A stretch of 64,000 nucleotides of DNA from Prorocentrum cordatum (taxonomy: Eukaryota > Sar > Dinophyceae > Prorocentrales > Prorocentraceae). Under the pieces are notes generated by a model. The model was given only the letters and a program-made list of their open reading frames with translations. It had not been told where the DNA came from and searched no databases. Every line of letters begins with the position of its first letter. Positions within the stretch are counted from its first letter, which is position 1. The stretch lies in assembly GCA_963575745.1 (NCBI GenBank), contig CAUYUJ010011558.1:868280-932279 (forward strand), written 5' to 3'. The translations under genes were made by a program, and so were the position numbers. Positions 1 through 11,250 of this stretch are shown here, piece after piece.

Positions 1-1310
1 GCGTCCCCTGGCACGTCCCGTGGCACGTCTATTGACACGTTCCGTAGCGCGTCCCCTTGGCACGTCCCGCGGTGCGTCCCCATGACACGTCCCTTGGCAC
101 GTCGCTTGGCGCGTCCCTTGGAACTTTTCACGGCGTGTCTTCCTAGCATGCTCCCCTGTGACAGTTTTCTGGGGCAGCTACTATCTGCTCAGGCAGCTCG
201 AGCTGAAGATCCAGATCAGTTCGGTTAGGACTCGGGTGCAAAGGAGGACTCGATCCACAACGCTATAGAGCACACTCGTCACGTGGCACATCGCAGTTCA
301 GCACGGCGCAGCAAAGGACTGCCTTCGGCACGGTACATCAAGATCGATACATTCAGCATTGCATTTTGGCAAGTTCCGTGGCGCGTCCCATGGCGAGTCC
401 CCCTTGGCACGTCGCGCGGCGCGTCCCCTGGCACGTCCCGTGGCACGTCCATTGGCACGTTCCGTATCTCGTCCCTTCAGCACGTCCCGCGGTGCGTCCC
501 CGTGGCACGTCCCCTGGCACCTCGCTCGGCGCCTCCCTTGGGACGTTCCGCGGCGCGTCCTCCTGGCATGTTCCACTGTCAATTAGCTCTGGCGCAGCTA
601 CTATGTGGTAGGGCAGGTCGAGCTAAAGATCCAGATCAGTTCGGTCAGGACTCGGATGCAAAGGAGGACTCGATCCGCAACGCTATAGAGCACAATCGTC
701 ATATGGCGCATCGCAGTTCAGCACGGCGCAGCACAGCACAGCCCTCGGCACGGTACATCAAGATCGATACATTCAGCATTGCAACTTGGCACGTTGCTTG
801 GCACGTTCCGTGGCGCGTCCCGTGGCAAGTCCCCCTGGCACGTCGCGCGGCGGGTCCCCTGGCACGTCCCGTGGCACATCCATTGGCACGTTCCATAGCG
901 CGTCCCCTTGGCACGCTCCGCGGTGCGTCCCCATGGCACGTCCCCTGGCACGTCGCCTGGCGCATCCCTTGGAACGTTCCACGACGCGTCCTCCTGGCAT
1001 GTCCCCTTGTCAATCAGCTTTGGGGCAGCTACTAGTCATGTGCTCAGGCAGCTCGAGCTAAAGATCCAGATCAGTTCGGTCAGGACTTGGACGCAAAGGA
1101 GGACTCGATCCACAACGCTATAGAGCACAATCGTGGCATGGTACATCGCAATTCAGCACGGCGCTGCACAGCACAGCCCTCGGCACGGTACATCAAGATC
1201 GATACATTACGCATTGCAGTTGCCCGTCGCCCAATCAGGTGTCTTTGAAACGTTGCCATGTCTTACATGTCTATATTCCTTTCCGGGTTCGTGGGTCGAT
1301 CATGTTGTTG
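1..1310. repeat. Composite satellite block A (GGCACGTCC array plus 190-bp cassette)
   Basis: Degenerate short-period array built from GGCACGTCCC / TGGCGCGTCCC words, interrupted by a conserved cassette of about 190 bp. The cassette runs from GGGGCAGCTACTATGTG through AGATCCAGATCAGTTCGG and ends near ATACATTCAGCATTGCA. Cassette copies lie at about 173-366, 592-785 and 1021-1218, giving a higher-order period near 425 bp. A shared tail with TTTCCGGGTTCGTGGGTCGA follows at 1281-1300. The long ORFs across it are Arg/Pro/Ala-rich by-products of the repeat. Confidence 0.9.
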
Positions 1311-1499
1311 GTAGCCCTGGCTGGGGCCCGATGGGGGCCCCCAAGAGACTGACAATTGGCAACCAAATTTGCGGCGGATATTTCCCGGAAAGGGCGGGGG
1401 CCCAGGGTTCTCTTATAGTCGTTTACCCCCTGAATCGACGGTTGTAGGGCCGGCGGAATTATTTTGCTATAAATAACGAGTTCGCCTAGGGCCGGCGGA
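1311..1499. other. Spacer shared between satellite blocks
   Basis: No gene seen. The stretch around GGGCCGGCGGAATTATTTTG recurs in diverged form near 3805-3965 and 6395-6475, always just before or after the GTCTCGAGCG minisatellite. It therefore belongs to a larger repeating unit that joins the satellite types. Confidence 0.6.
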
Positions 1500-2345
1500 A
1501 TGGAAATTTGAGGATTTCTCTAACGAAACGCTTGTTTTGCAGACATTGTTGAGGATGTCTCGAGCGAAACGCTTGTTTTGTGTTATAGATGGTCCTCTCC
1601 TGGGGACAAGAATTCAGAGGATCTTTTAGTGAAATGCTTGTTTCAACGTGCCCAGATTTTGAGGATGTCTCGAGCGAGACGCTTGGTTTCACGCGTCCAG
1701 CTTGCCCAGGCAGAGGTCTAGCACCAGGATTTGTTGAGGATGTCTCGAGCGAGACGCTTGTTTTCACGCGTCCTCGTCGCCCAGGCGGATGTCTAGCATG
1801 AGGATGTGTTGAGGAAGTCTCGATCGAGACGCTTGTTTGCACGTGTCCAGGTTGCCCAGGCGTCTAGAATGAGGATGTGTCGAGAATGTCTTGAGCGAAC
1901 CACTTGTTTTCACGTGTCCAGGTCGCCCAGGCGGATGTCTAACATGAAGATGTGTTGAGGATGTCTCGAGCGAACCACTTGTTTTCACGTGTCCAGGTCG
2001 CCCAGTCAGATGTCTAGCATGAGGAGGTGTTGAGAACCTGTCGAGCGAAACGCTTGTTTTCACGTGCCCAGGTCGCCCAGGCGGGCGTCTAGCATGAAGA
2101 TGTGTTGAGGATGTCTCGAACGAACCACTTGTTTTCACGTGTCCAAGTCGCCCAGTCGGATGTCTAGCATGAGGAGGTGTTGAGAACGTCTCGAGCGAAA
2201 AGCTTGTTTTCACGTGCCCAGGTGACCCAGGCGGGCGTCTAACATGAAGGTGTGCTGAGGATGTCTCGAGTACACCACTTGTTTTCACGTGTCCAGGTCG
2301 CCCAGGCGGATGTCTAGCATGAGGATTCGGGCAGGATGTCTCGAG
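1500..2345. repeat. Minisatellite built on GTCTCGAGCGAAACGCTTG
   Basis: About eleven imperfect units of roughly 60-80 bp. Each has a core GAGGATGTCTCGAGCGA, then ACGCTTGTTTTCACGTG, then TCCAGGTCGCCCAGGCGGA and TGTCTAGCATGAGGATG. Units differ by small indels. The ORF of about 240 codons on the minus strand is repetitive and not a gene. Confidence 0.9.
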
Positions 2346-3215
2346 CCAAACGCTTGCTCCAGCACGTTCCGTACCGCGTCCCCTTGGCACGATCCGCGGT
2401 GCGTGCCCATGGCACGTCCCTTGGCACGTCGCTTGGCGCGTCCCTTGGGACGTTCCGCGGCGCGGCCTCCTGGCATGCCCCGGAGTCAATTTGGCCTGGG
2501 GCAGCTACTATGTGCTTAGGCAGTTTGAGCTTCAGATCCAGATCAGTTCGGTCAGGACTCGGACGCAAAGGAGGACTCGATCTACAACGCTATAGAGCAC
2601 AATCGCGGCATGGCACATCGCACGCAATTCAGCACGGCGCAGCACAGCGCAGCCCTCGGCACGGTACATCAAGATCGATGTTTCCAGCATTGCAATTTGG
2701 CACGTTCCTTGGCAAGTTCCGTGGCGCGTCCCGTGGCGAGTCCCCCTGGCACGTCGCGCGGCGCGTCCCCTGGCACGTCTCGAGGCACGTCCATGGGCAC
2801 GTTCCGCAGCGCGTTTCCTTGGCACGTCCCGCGGTGCGTCCCCATGGCACGTCCCCTGGAACGTCGCCTGGCGCGTCCCTTGGGACGTTCCGCGGCGCGT
2901 CCTCCTGGCATGTCACCCAGTTTATCAGCTCTGGGGCAGCTACTATGTGCTTAGGCAGCTTGAGCTTAAGATCCAGATCAGTTCGGCCAGGACTCGGATG
3001 CAAAGGAGGACTCGATCCACGACGCTGCACAGCACAATCGCGGCATGGCACATCGCAACTCAGCACGACCTGGCGCAGCACAACTCTCGGCTCGGTACAT
3101 CAAGATCGAGACACTCAGCATTGCAACCTTGTCCGTCGCCGAATGTGATGTCTTTGAAAACGTTGCCATGCCTACATTTCTATATTCCTTTCCGGGTTCG
3201 TGGGTCGATCATGTT
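2346..3215. repeat. Composite satellite block A, second copy
   Basis: Same GGCACGTCC array and 190-bp cassette as at the left edge, with cassette copies at about 2498-2695 and 2932-3130. It closes with the same TTTCCGGGTTCGTGGGTCGA tail at 3187-3206. Confidence 0.88.
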
Positions 3216-4140
3216 TTCCACAGCGACAGGAGGCGTCGCTGTTGGGCCATAACTCGGCCCTCGGGCGGCCGTTCGGGATGACTGGGGCTCCCCTGGAACG
3301 CTCCTAGCGGGACGCAGATGCCGGACAGCACTTTGAGGCTGGGAAATCAACGAAACCAACGAAAACGCTCCGAGCCTCGACCCCACCCCTTTCGCAGACT
3401 TCCGACGCCGTGATTTTGTCGCAACGCGGACCGCTGCCGTCGTCGCCGCCGCTAACCCAGCGAGAGGAGGCATTCGTTTGGTCCCCTGGCGATGGCGGGG
3501 GGAAGGAGGGATGGGGTCGTGTAACGTCACGATTTGAGCCGGCGGCGCCGTTTTAGGAATGCTTAGGAACGGTTAGTTCCCAGACGACGCTACTGGGCAT
3601 GATCGCGGCGAGTAGTATGACTAATCTCGGCCCTTGGAGGCGGAGGGCTGCGGCGGAAATGCGGGGGTGGAGGGCGCATCCAGGGAGCCTCTCTTCCTGC
3701 GTGGCCTCGGGGCTGGCTGCGGGGCCGGGCCTGGGAGGCCCCGGCGTCGGCGTGCTGGCGCCAGGCCCGTGGCTCACGTGCCCTAGTGCCCTCGCGCCGT
3801 GAAGGCGTTGTTCCCGGTAAGGGCGCGGGCCCAGGGCTTTTTTTTTTTTCCCGGAATGGGCTGAAGCCCAGGGTTCTCTTCTGGAGGTGTATCCCCGGAG
3901 TCGACGGCCGTAGGGCCAGCGGAATTACTCGCGGTAACTGATGAGGTCGCGTAGGGCTCGTGAAATGATGTTTGAGGACGTCTCGAGCGAAATGCTTGTT
4001 TTTCAGACTTAGTTGACGATGTCTCGAGCGAAATGCTGGTTTTGCAGAGTTGGTGGATGTCTGAAGCGGGGGCCTCGTGGGGGGCCAGAATTCAGAGGAT
4101 GTCTCAGGCGAAACACTTGGTTTCACGTGCCCAGTTCGGC
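3216..4140. other. Unassigned spacer, no gene recognised
   Basis: Mostly low-copy sequence within this window. It contains a poly-T tract at 3839-3850 and a diverged copy of the GGGCC(G/A)GCGGAATTA spacer near 3800-3965. Two or three units of the GTCTCGAGCGAAA minisatellite follow at 3968-4115. Open frames are short and of biased composition. Confidence 0.5.
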
Positions 4141-5850
4141 CAGGGGGGCATCCAACATGGTTGTCCGTCGCTGGCGCCACAGACGACCGCATGTTGGATA
4201 TCCCCCCTGGGTGGGCTGGAACCGTGAGTTGTTACGTGTGCAGGCCATCAGGGGGGTGTCTAACATGGTGGTCCCGAGCTGAAATCACGTGATTTTACAT
4301 GGCCAGCACACCCAGGGGGATATCTAACATGGTTGCCCAGAGCTGGATCCACGTGTTTTACGTGGCCAGCCCACCCAGGGGGATATCTAACATGGTGACC
4401 CCGAGCTGGAATCACGTGTTTTTACGTGGCCAGCCGACCCAGGAGAGGTAGCTAACATGGTGGTCCTGCGCTCGAACCGCGTGTTTTCACCTGTCCAGGC
4501 CACCTAGGGGGGTACCTAACATGGTGGCCCTGTGCTGGAGCCTTGTGTTTTTACGTGTCCAGGCCGCCCAGGGGGGATATCCAACATGGCGTCGGGCCAA
4601 ACGCCGAATTATCAGGAACCGCACGGGGGGCGAAAAGCGCTACCCGAACATATATCCTAACACAGAAAAGTAATGTTTTCTTGCTCTGGACAGGAGGTGG
4701 CGCTTGGGGGGGGGGGCCTCTCCAGGGCAGACATTGCGAGGATGTCTCTAGCGGGAGCGCAACTTCAGCGTATCCAGGCCACGCAGGGGAGTATCTAACA
4801 TGGTTGTCCCGAGCTGGAAACAAGTGTTTTTTACGTGTCCAGGCCACCCAGGGGGATATCTGACATGGTTATCCCAAGCTGGAACCAAGTGATTGTACTT
4901 GTCCAGGCCACCCAGGAGGGTATCTAACATGGTTGTCCCGAGCTGGCACCACGTGTTTTAACGTGTCCAGGCCACCCAGGCGGGTATCTAACATGGTTGC
5001 CCAGAGCTGGCACAATGCGTTTGTACGTGTCCAGGCCACCCAGGGGGGTATCTAACATGCTTGTCCCAAGTTGGAACCATGTGTTTTTACGTGTCCAGGC
5101 TGCCCAGGGGGTATTTACCATGGCGTCGGACCAAACGCCGAATTATCAGGAACCGCACGGGGGGCCGAAAAGCGCTGTCCAAACACATGTCCCAAAACAG
5201 ATAAGTAATGTTTTCTTGCTCTTGACAGGGGGGGGGCGATGTGGTGGCATCTCCAGGGAAGACATTGCGAGGATGTCTCTAGCGGGAGCGCGAATCCAGC
5301 GTATCCAGACCACGCAGGAGGGTATCTAACATGGTTGTCCCGAGCAAGGGCCACGTGTTTTAACGTGTCCAGGCCACCCAGGGGGATATCCAACATGGTT
5401 ACCCCAAGCTGGAACCACGTGAGTTTACTTGTCCAGGCCACCCAGGGGGGTATCTAACATGGTTGTACCGAGTTGTTACCGAGTGCTTTCACGTGTCCAG
5501 GCCACCCAGGGGAGCGACTAACATGGTTGCCCCGAGCATGAAACATGTGTTTTTCCGTTTCCAGGCCACGCGGGGGGCATCTAACATGATTTCCCCGAGC
5601 AAGGACCATGTGTTTTGATGTGTCCAGGCCACCCAGGGGGATATCTAACATGGTTCTCCCAAGCTGGAACCAAGTGATTATAGTTATTTGTCCAGGCCAC
5701 CCAGGGGGGTATCTAACATGGTTGCCCCGAGCTGGCACCACGTGGTTTTACGTGTCCAGGCCACCCAGGGGGGTACTCCAACATTGCGGAACCAGGTGCT
5801 TTAACGTGCCCAGGCAATTTAGGAGGTATCTAACATGGGCCTCCTGGGAC
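4141..5850. repeat. 64-bp minisatellite with a repeated insert
   Basis: About 22 units of 64-65 bp, for example starts of CCAGGCCACCCAGG at 4839, 4903 and 4967. The unit continues GGGGTATCTAACATGGTTG, then CCCGAGCTGGAACCACGTG, then TTTTTACGTGT. Two copies of a non-unit insert starting ATGGCGTCGG(A/G)CCAAACGCC lie near 4585-4795 and 5119-5325, about 534 bp apart, so the array has a higher-order structure. Confidence 0.92.
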
Positions 5851-6478
5851 CATCCTGGTGGCCTGGAACGGACGTCTAACGTGATGATGTGTTGAGGATG
5901 TCTCGAGCGAACCACTTGTCTTCACGTGTCCAGTTCGCCCAGGCAGATGTCTAGCAGGAGGTGGCACGTCCATTGGCACGTTCCATAGCGCGTCCCCTTG
6001 GCACGTCCCGCGGTGCGTCCCCGTGACACGTCCCCTGGCACGTCGCTTGGCGCGTCCTTTGGGACGTTCTGCGGCGAGTCCTCCTGGCATGTTCCCCTGT
6101 AAATTAGCTCTGGGGTAGCGACTATGTGCTCAGGCAGCTCGAGTCTAAGATCCAGATCAGTTCGGTCAGGACTCGAATGCAAAGGAGGACTCGCTCCGCA
6201 ACACTGTCGAGCATCATCGCGGCATGGCACATCGCATCCAGCACGGCGCAGCACAGCACAGCCCTCAGCACGGTACATCAAGATTCATGCACTCAGCATT
6301 TTCTTTGCCCGTCGCCCAATCAGGGGTCTTTGAACCGTTGCCATACCTTACATGTCTGTATTATTTTCCGGGTTCGTGGGTCGGTCACGTTAGGGACTTA
6401 CCCCCGGAATCGATGTGCGTAGCGCAGGCGAAATTATTCTGCGATAAATCACGATGCCGCGTAGGGTCGGCGAATTAA
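5851..6478. repeat. Composite satellite block A, third copy
   Basis: Starts with about one unit of the GTCTCGAGCGA minisatellite (5895-5960). A short GGCACGTCC array follows, then a 190-bp cassette at about 6110-6300, then the tail with TTTTCCGGGTTCGTGGGTCG and the GGAATCGATG spacer. Confidence 0.85.
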
Positions 6479-6905
6479 GAAGTTGGGAATGCATTGTGCG
6501 AAACGTTGGTTGTGCAGAATTGGTTGAAGATGTCTCTAGCGAAGCGCTTGTTCTGTATTATATGTTGGTCCTCACCCGGGGACCAGAATTCAGAGGATGT
6601 CTCAGGTGCAATGTTTGTTTTCACATGCCCAGGTCTTGAGGATGCCTCGAGCGAGGCGCTTGGCTTCACGCGTCCTGGTTGCCAGGGCAGATGTCTAGCA
6701 TGAGAAGTTGTTCAGGATGTATCGAGCGAGACGCTTGTTGTTACGCTTCCAGGGCGCCCAGGCAGATGTCTGGCATGAGGATGTGTTGAGGATTTCTCGA
6801 GCGAGACGCTTGCTTTCACGTGTCCAGGTCGCCTAGGTGGATGTCTAATATGAGGATGTGTTGAGGATGTCTCGAACGAAACGCTTGTCGCAGTATCGTG
6901 CGTCA
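6479..6905. repeat. GTCTCGAGCG minisatellite, second array
   Basis: About six imperfect units of the same minisatellite as at 1500-2345, with cores such as GATGTCTCGA(A/G)CGAAACGCT and CCAGGTCGCC. Confidence 0.85.
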
Positions 6906-7660
6906 CAGTCCAACCCCACCCGTAGGGGCGCGCTGGCGCGTCCCTTGGCGCGTCCCTTGCGACGTTCTGGCGTGACGTGCCCTGGCACGTCCCCTAGCCT
7001 AGCACGCCACTCGGCGTGGCACGTTCACTGGCTCGTCCTCTGTCGCGTTTCCTGGCTTGTCCCCTGGCGTTTCCCCTGCCAGTTCCGTGGCGCGCCTCTT
7101 GCAACGTCCCTTGGCATGACGTCCTCTGGCCGCCCCATGGCACGCGCTTGGGCACGTCCCGTGGCAGGTCCCTGACACTTCCAGGGCACGTACCCTGATA
7201 CGTCCGACGACACGTCCCCTGGCGCATCCCCTATTGCGCCCTTGGCACATCCTGTGGCGCGTCTGTGAGCCTATGCCCCGTGCCATGTCGTTCCTTTTCG
7301 GAGTTGAGTTGGATCTTGAGGCTGAGTTGATTGAACGTCCTCCACGTTTCCGCGTCAACCAGCTCTGGGGCAGCTACCATGTGTTCACGCAGCTCGAGCT
7401 CAAGATCCAGATCAGTTCGGCCAGGACTCGGATGCAAAGGAGGACTCGATCCACAGCGCTATAGAGCACAACCGCGGCATGGCACATCGCAGTTCAGCAC
7501 GGTGCAGCACAGCACAGCCTTCGGCACGGTACATCAAGATTAATACATTCAGCATTGCAATTGCCCGTCGCCCAATCAGGTGTCTTGAACATGTTGCCAT
7601 GTCTCGCATTTCTATGTTCCTTTCCGGGTTCGTGGGTCGATCATGTCTTTGTCTAGGGTC
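6906..7660. repeat. Composite satellite block A, fourth copy
   Basis: Diverged GGCACGTCC/GGCGCGTCCC array (6930-7270) followed by a 190-bp cassette at about 7363-7560 and the same CCGGGTTCGTGGGTCGATCA tail at 7624-7643. The array part is the most diverged of the copies. Confidence 0.82.
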
Positions 7661-8630
7661 TTGCGATAGTCCAGGTGATCGGGCTCACCCCCCACCCCCT
7701 GGATAAACGCACATTGTTGGTCGAGCAGGTTGAGGGTCCAGACATATCTCTCGGCATCCCCTGACGGCGCCCGCATCGTCGCAGCACGAATGGTAGCATC
7801 GGCGCAGCATCGTTAGCAGCTTTGGGGGCCGCAGCACTTGTGCGCGTTGGCATTCGCAGGGCGGCCCACAGCGCGAAGATTGGGTTATCGGCCAGCCCCA
7901 CCCCCCCGGATAACCCGGATTATCGCCGTTGCAAAAAAAAACAGCCGACGGCATGTTCCCCAAGCAGTGTTTGCAGCTAGGGATGATCATTTCTGTCGCC
8001 AAGAATTACTTGAGTTCGCCAGACTTCGGGTTTGCCGACGCTTTTTGACGGGCCCGTCCTGAGATGTTGACGGTCTGGTGTGCGTGGGACGTTTGGATGG
8101 GGAGTTCACGTCAAATTGCAGATTGGGTCTCGTCATTTTCCCCCGTCAGGCCAACCCGACTCCCCCGAACCCGAGTCTTACGATTCCCCGAAATGAGTTT
8201 GGAGATGTTTCGCCACGACGCCGCCTCGTTGCCGCCTCGTTGCCGCTTGGCGGGATGGGTGTGCTTGGCGAGGTTTCGCCACGGTGCCGCCCGTTGCCGC
8301 TTCGTTGCCGCTTCTAGCTTGCGCCACGTAAATTCTCTTGCTGACATAGGATCTACCACCCCCCGACGCCGGAGTTATCCCCCCTTGGGGATGTGCAGTG
8401 TACATTCGATTATGCCCCGTGGATCATGCGATATGTGAATTGATAACATCCCAGCCGAGCAAGTATCCCCCCCGCCCCCGCCAAATAATACTATGCGCGC
8501 AGCCGTTTATCAACAACCGTCCGTTTGCAAGAACGCCATTGAACAACAACAAATTACGCACTGCGTGGAGCTCCCCACATGCGCATCTCATGTTTTATGT
8601 CATGCCATAGCGAGCGTCAGTTCATGAGCG
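7661..8630. other. Spacer with no recognised gene
   Basis: Low-copy sequence within this window. Short direct repeats such as GTTGCCGCCTCGTTGCCGCTT are seen around 8226-8310. Open frames on both strands are under 125 codons and show no recognisable motif. Confidence 0.45.
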
Positions 8631-9179
8631 CACTGACGAGCAAACCGCCTGAGACGTCCCCGCAAAATGGCCGCGAGCGGGCCCGTGTCCTACCCCTTGG
8701 CGGCTCTCCTTAGGGATGCGTGTTGGGCATGAAAACGAGCAAACCGCTTGAGACATCCCCACAAACTGGCCGCGAACGGGCCCGTGAAAACACCCCTTGG
8801 CGGCTCCGTGCTGAAACCAACGCCCCGCCTGAGACATCCTCAGAATTTGCTCTGAAAGCCAAGGATGTTAGGCATGAAAACGAGCAAACCGCCTCAGACA
8901 TCCCCACAAACTTGGCGCGAACGGGCCCGTGAAAACAACCCTGGCGGCCCCCCTTAGGGGTGCTGAAACTAGCGCCCCGTCTGAGATGAGACATCCTCAA
9001 ACTGCTTGGAAACCCAAGGATGTTGGGCATGAATAGGAGCAAACCGCTTGAGACATCCCCACACATTGGCCGCGAACGGGCCCGTGATATACCCCCTGGC
9101 GGCTCCCTTTAGGGGTGCTGAAGCCAGCGCCCCGCCTGAGACATCCTCAAAATCTGCCGTGTGTTGAGTGACTCAGGCT

Positions 9180-9312
9180 ATGAGAAGGTCTGAGTATGTG
9201 TAGGTCTGAGTATGGGTAAGTATGTGTCTGAGTACGGCTGGGTATGAGTAAGTCTGAGTATGAGCAAGTCTGTCTATGTGTACGTCTAGGTATGAGTAAG
9301 TTTGAAACCAGC
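9180..9312. repeat. Short-period TATGAGTAAGTCTGAG array, copy 1
   Basis: Degenerate repeat of about 16 bp with words TATGAGTAAG and GTCTGAG. It sits inside the GAGCAAACCGCC array. Confidence 0.85.
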
Positions 9313-9644
9313 GCCCCGACTGACACATCCTCCAAATCGGTGGGCACCGAAACAGGCAAACCGCCTGAGACATCCCCACAAACTGGGCGCGAACGGGCCC
9401 GTGAAAGCACCCCCTGGCGGCTCCCCTTTGGAGTTCTGAAACCAGCGCCCCGCTTGAGAAATCCTGTAAATCTGCTGTAGACGCAGACGCTGTTGGGCAC
9501 CCAAACAGGCACACCGCCTGAGACATCCCCACAAACTTCCCGCGACAGGGCCCGTGGTATACCCCCTGGCGGCTCCCCTCAGGGGTGCTGAAGCCAGCGC
9601 CCCGCCTGAGACATCCTCAAAATCTGCCGCGCTCTGAGTAATGG

Positions 9645-9965
9645 TAATTCAGACTATGAGAAGGTCTGAGTATGTGTAGGTCTGAGTATGAGTAAGGCTG
9701 CGTATGAGTACGTATGGGTATGAGTAAGTCTGAGTATGAGTAAGTCTGTGTATGAGTGAGTCTATGTATGTGTACGTCTGGGTATGAGGAAGTCTGAGTA
9801 TGAGTAGGTCTGAGTATGAGTAAGTCTGAGTATGAGTAAGTCTGTGTATGAGTAAGTATGTGTATGAGTAGGTCTGTGTATGAGTACGTGTGTGTATGAG
9901 TACGTCTGGGTATGAGTAAGTCTGAGTATGAGTAAGTCTGTGCATGCGTAAGTCTGTGTTCTGGG
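9645..9965. repeat. Short-period TATGAGTAAGTCTGAG array, copy 2
   Basis: Longest block of this repeat, about 20 units with variants CTGTGTATG, CTGGGTATG and CTGAGTATG. It resembles a telomeric repeat in period but matches no canonical telomere motif. The minus-strand ORFs encode repetitive Tyr/Ser/Thr/His peptide. Confidence 0.9.
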
Positions 9966-10925
9966 TGTGTTCTTGTTGTCTGGAGTCGGCGGCGTCCAAG
10001 AAAGTATTGCTCACTGCGTGGAGCTCTCCATATGTGCATCTCATGTTGTATGCCATTCCATAGTGAGCGTCTGTTCATGAGCGCTTGACTATAATAGCGC
10101 GTCCACATGGGCGGCATCGCACGCCTCGACGCCTTCCTCCGTGCGTCCCAAAGCGCACGTGCCGGAGCACGACCCAAGGGAGCAGCACGTCTCATCTCCT
10201 TCCTCGCAGCACGATTACGAGCAAGCCGCCTGCGACATCCCCGCAAAATGGCCGCGAACGGGCCCGTGTCTTACCCCCTGCGGCTGTCCTTCGGGATGCT
10301 GAGACCAGCGCCGCGCCTGAGACATCCTCAAAATCTGTTTTGAAAGCCAAGGATGTTGGGCATGAAAACGAGCAAACCGCTTGAGACATCCCCACAAACT
10401 TGGCGCGAACGGGCCCGTGAAAACACCCCCTGACGTCTCCTCTTAGGGGTGCTGGAACCAGCGCCCCGCCTGAGGCATCCGCAGAATCTGCTCTGAAAGC
10501 CAAGGATGTTGGGCATGAAAACGAGCAAACCGCCTGAGACATCCCCACAAACTTGGCGCGAACGGGCCCGTGAAAACACCCCCTGGCGGCCCCCCCTTAG
10601 GGGTGCTGAAACCAGCGCCCCGAGCAAACCGCTTGAGACATCCCCACAAACTGGCCGCGAACGGGCCCGTAAAAACACTTCTTGGCGGCTACCCTTAGGA
10701 GTGCTGAAACCAGCGCCCCGCCTGACACATCCTTTAAATCTGCTGTAGACGCAGACGATGTTGGGCACCCAAACAGGCGAACCCCCTGAGACATCCCCAC
10801 AAACTTGCCGCGAAAGGGCCCGTGGTATACCCCCTGGCGGCTCCCCTTAGGGGTGCTGAAGCCAGCGCCCCGCCTGAGACGTCCTCATTGAGACATCCTC
10901 AGATTCTGTCGCGTGTTGAGTAATA

Positions 10926-11250
10926 GTAATTCAGATTGTGAGAAGGTCTGAGTATGTGTAGGTCTGAGTATAAGTAAGTGTGTGTATGAGTACTTTTGGG
11001 TATGCGTAAGTCTAAATATAAGTAAGTCTGTGTATGAGTGTGTCTGTGTATGTGTACGTCTGGTATGAGTAAGTCTGAGTATGAGCAGGTCTGTGGATGA
11101 GTGAGCCTGAGTATGAGTAATATTGTGTATGAGTCAGTCTTTGTATGCGTAAATCTGGGTATGGGTAAGTTTGTTATGAGTACGCCTGGGTATGAGTAAG
11201 TCTGAGTATGAGTAAGTCTGTGCATGAGTAAGTCTGTGTTCTGGGTGTGT
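10926..11250. repeat. Short-period TATGAGTAAGTCTGAG array, copy 3
   Basis: Same repeat as 9645-9965. Both blocks end in the same unique junction, TCTGGAGTCGGCGGCGTCCA followed by AGAAA (near 9980 and 11261), so the block was duplicated together with its flank. Confidence 0.88.

Larger units (their letters stand above)
8631..10925. repeat. Array of 100-165-bp units (GAGCAAACCGCCTGAGACAT)
   Basis: Imperfect units occupy 8631-9165, 9315-9635 and 10205-10920. The unit has GAGCAAACCGCCTGAGACAT, then CCCCACAAACTTGGCGCGAA, CGGGCCCGTGAAAACACCCC, CTGGCGGCTCCCCTTAGGGG and TGCTGAAACCAGCGCCCCGC. A second half-unit may repeat CCTGAGACATCCTCAAAATC. It alternates with the TATGAGTAAG array. ORFs here are repetitive. 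Confidence 0.9.

Noticed and set aside
283-3250. Overlapping ORFs of up to 270 codons on both strands
   Set aside because: They follow the GGCACGTCC repeat in every frame, with Arg/Pro/Ala/Trp-rich periodic peptides.
4141-5850. CRISPR-like regular repeats
   Set aside because: The 64-bp units are contiguous minisatellite with no unique spacers, no cas genes, and a eukaryotic context.
9180-11250. Telomeric repeat
   Set aside because: The 16-bp TATGAGTAAGTCTGAG word matches no known telomere motif and is interstitial.
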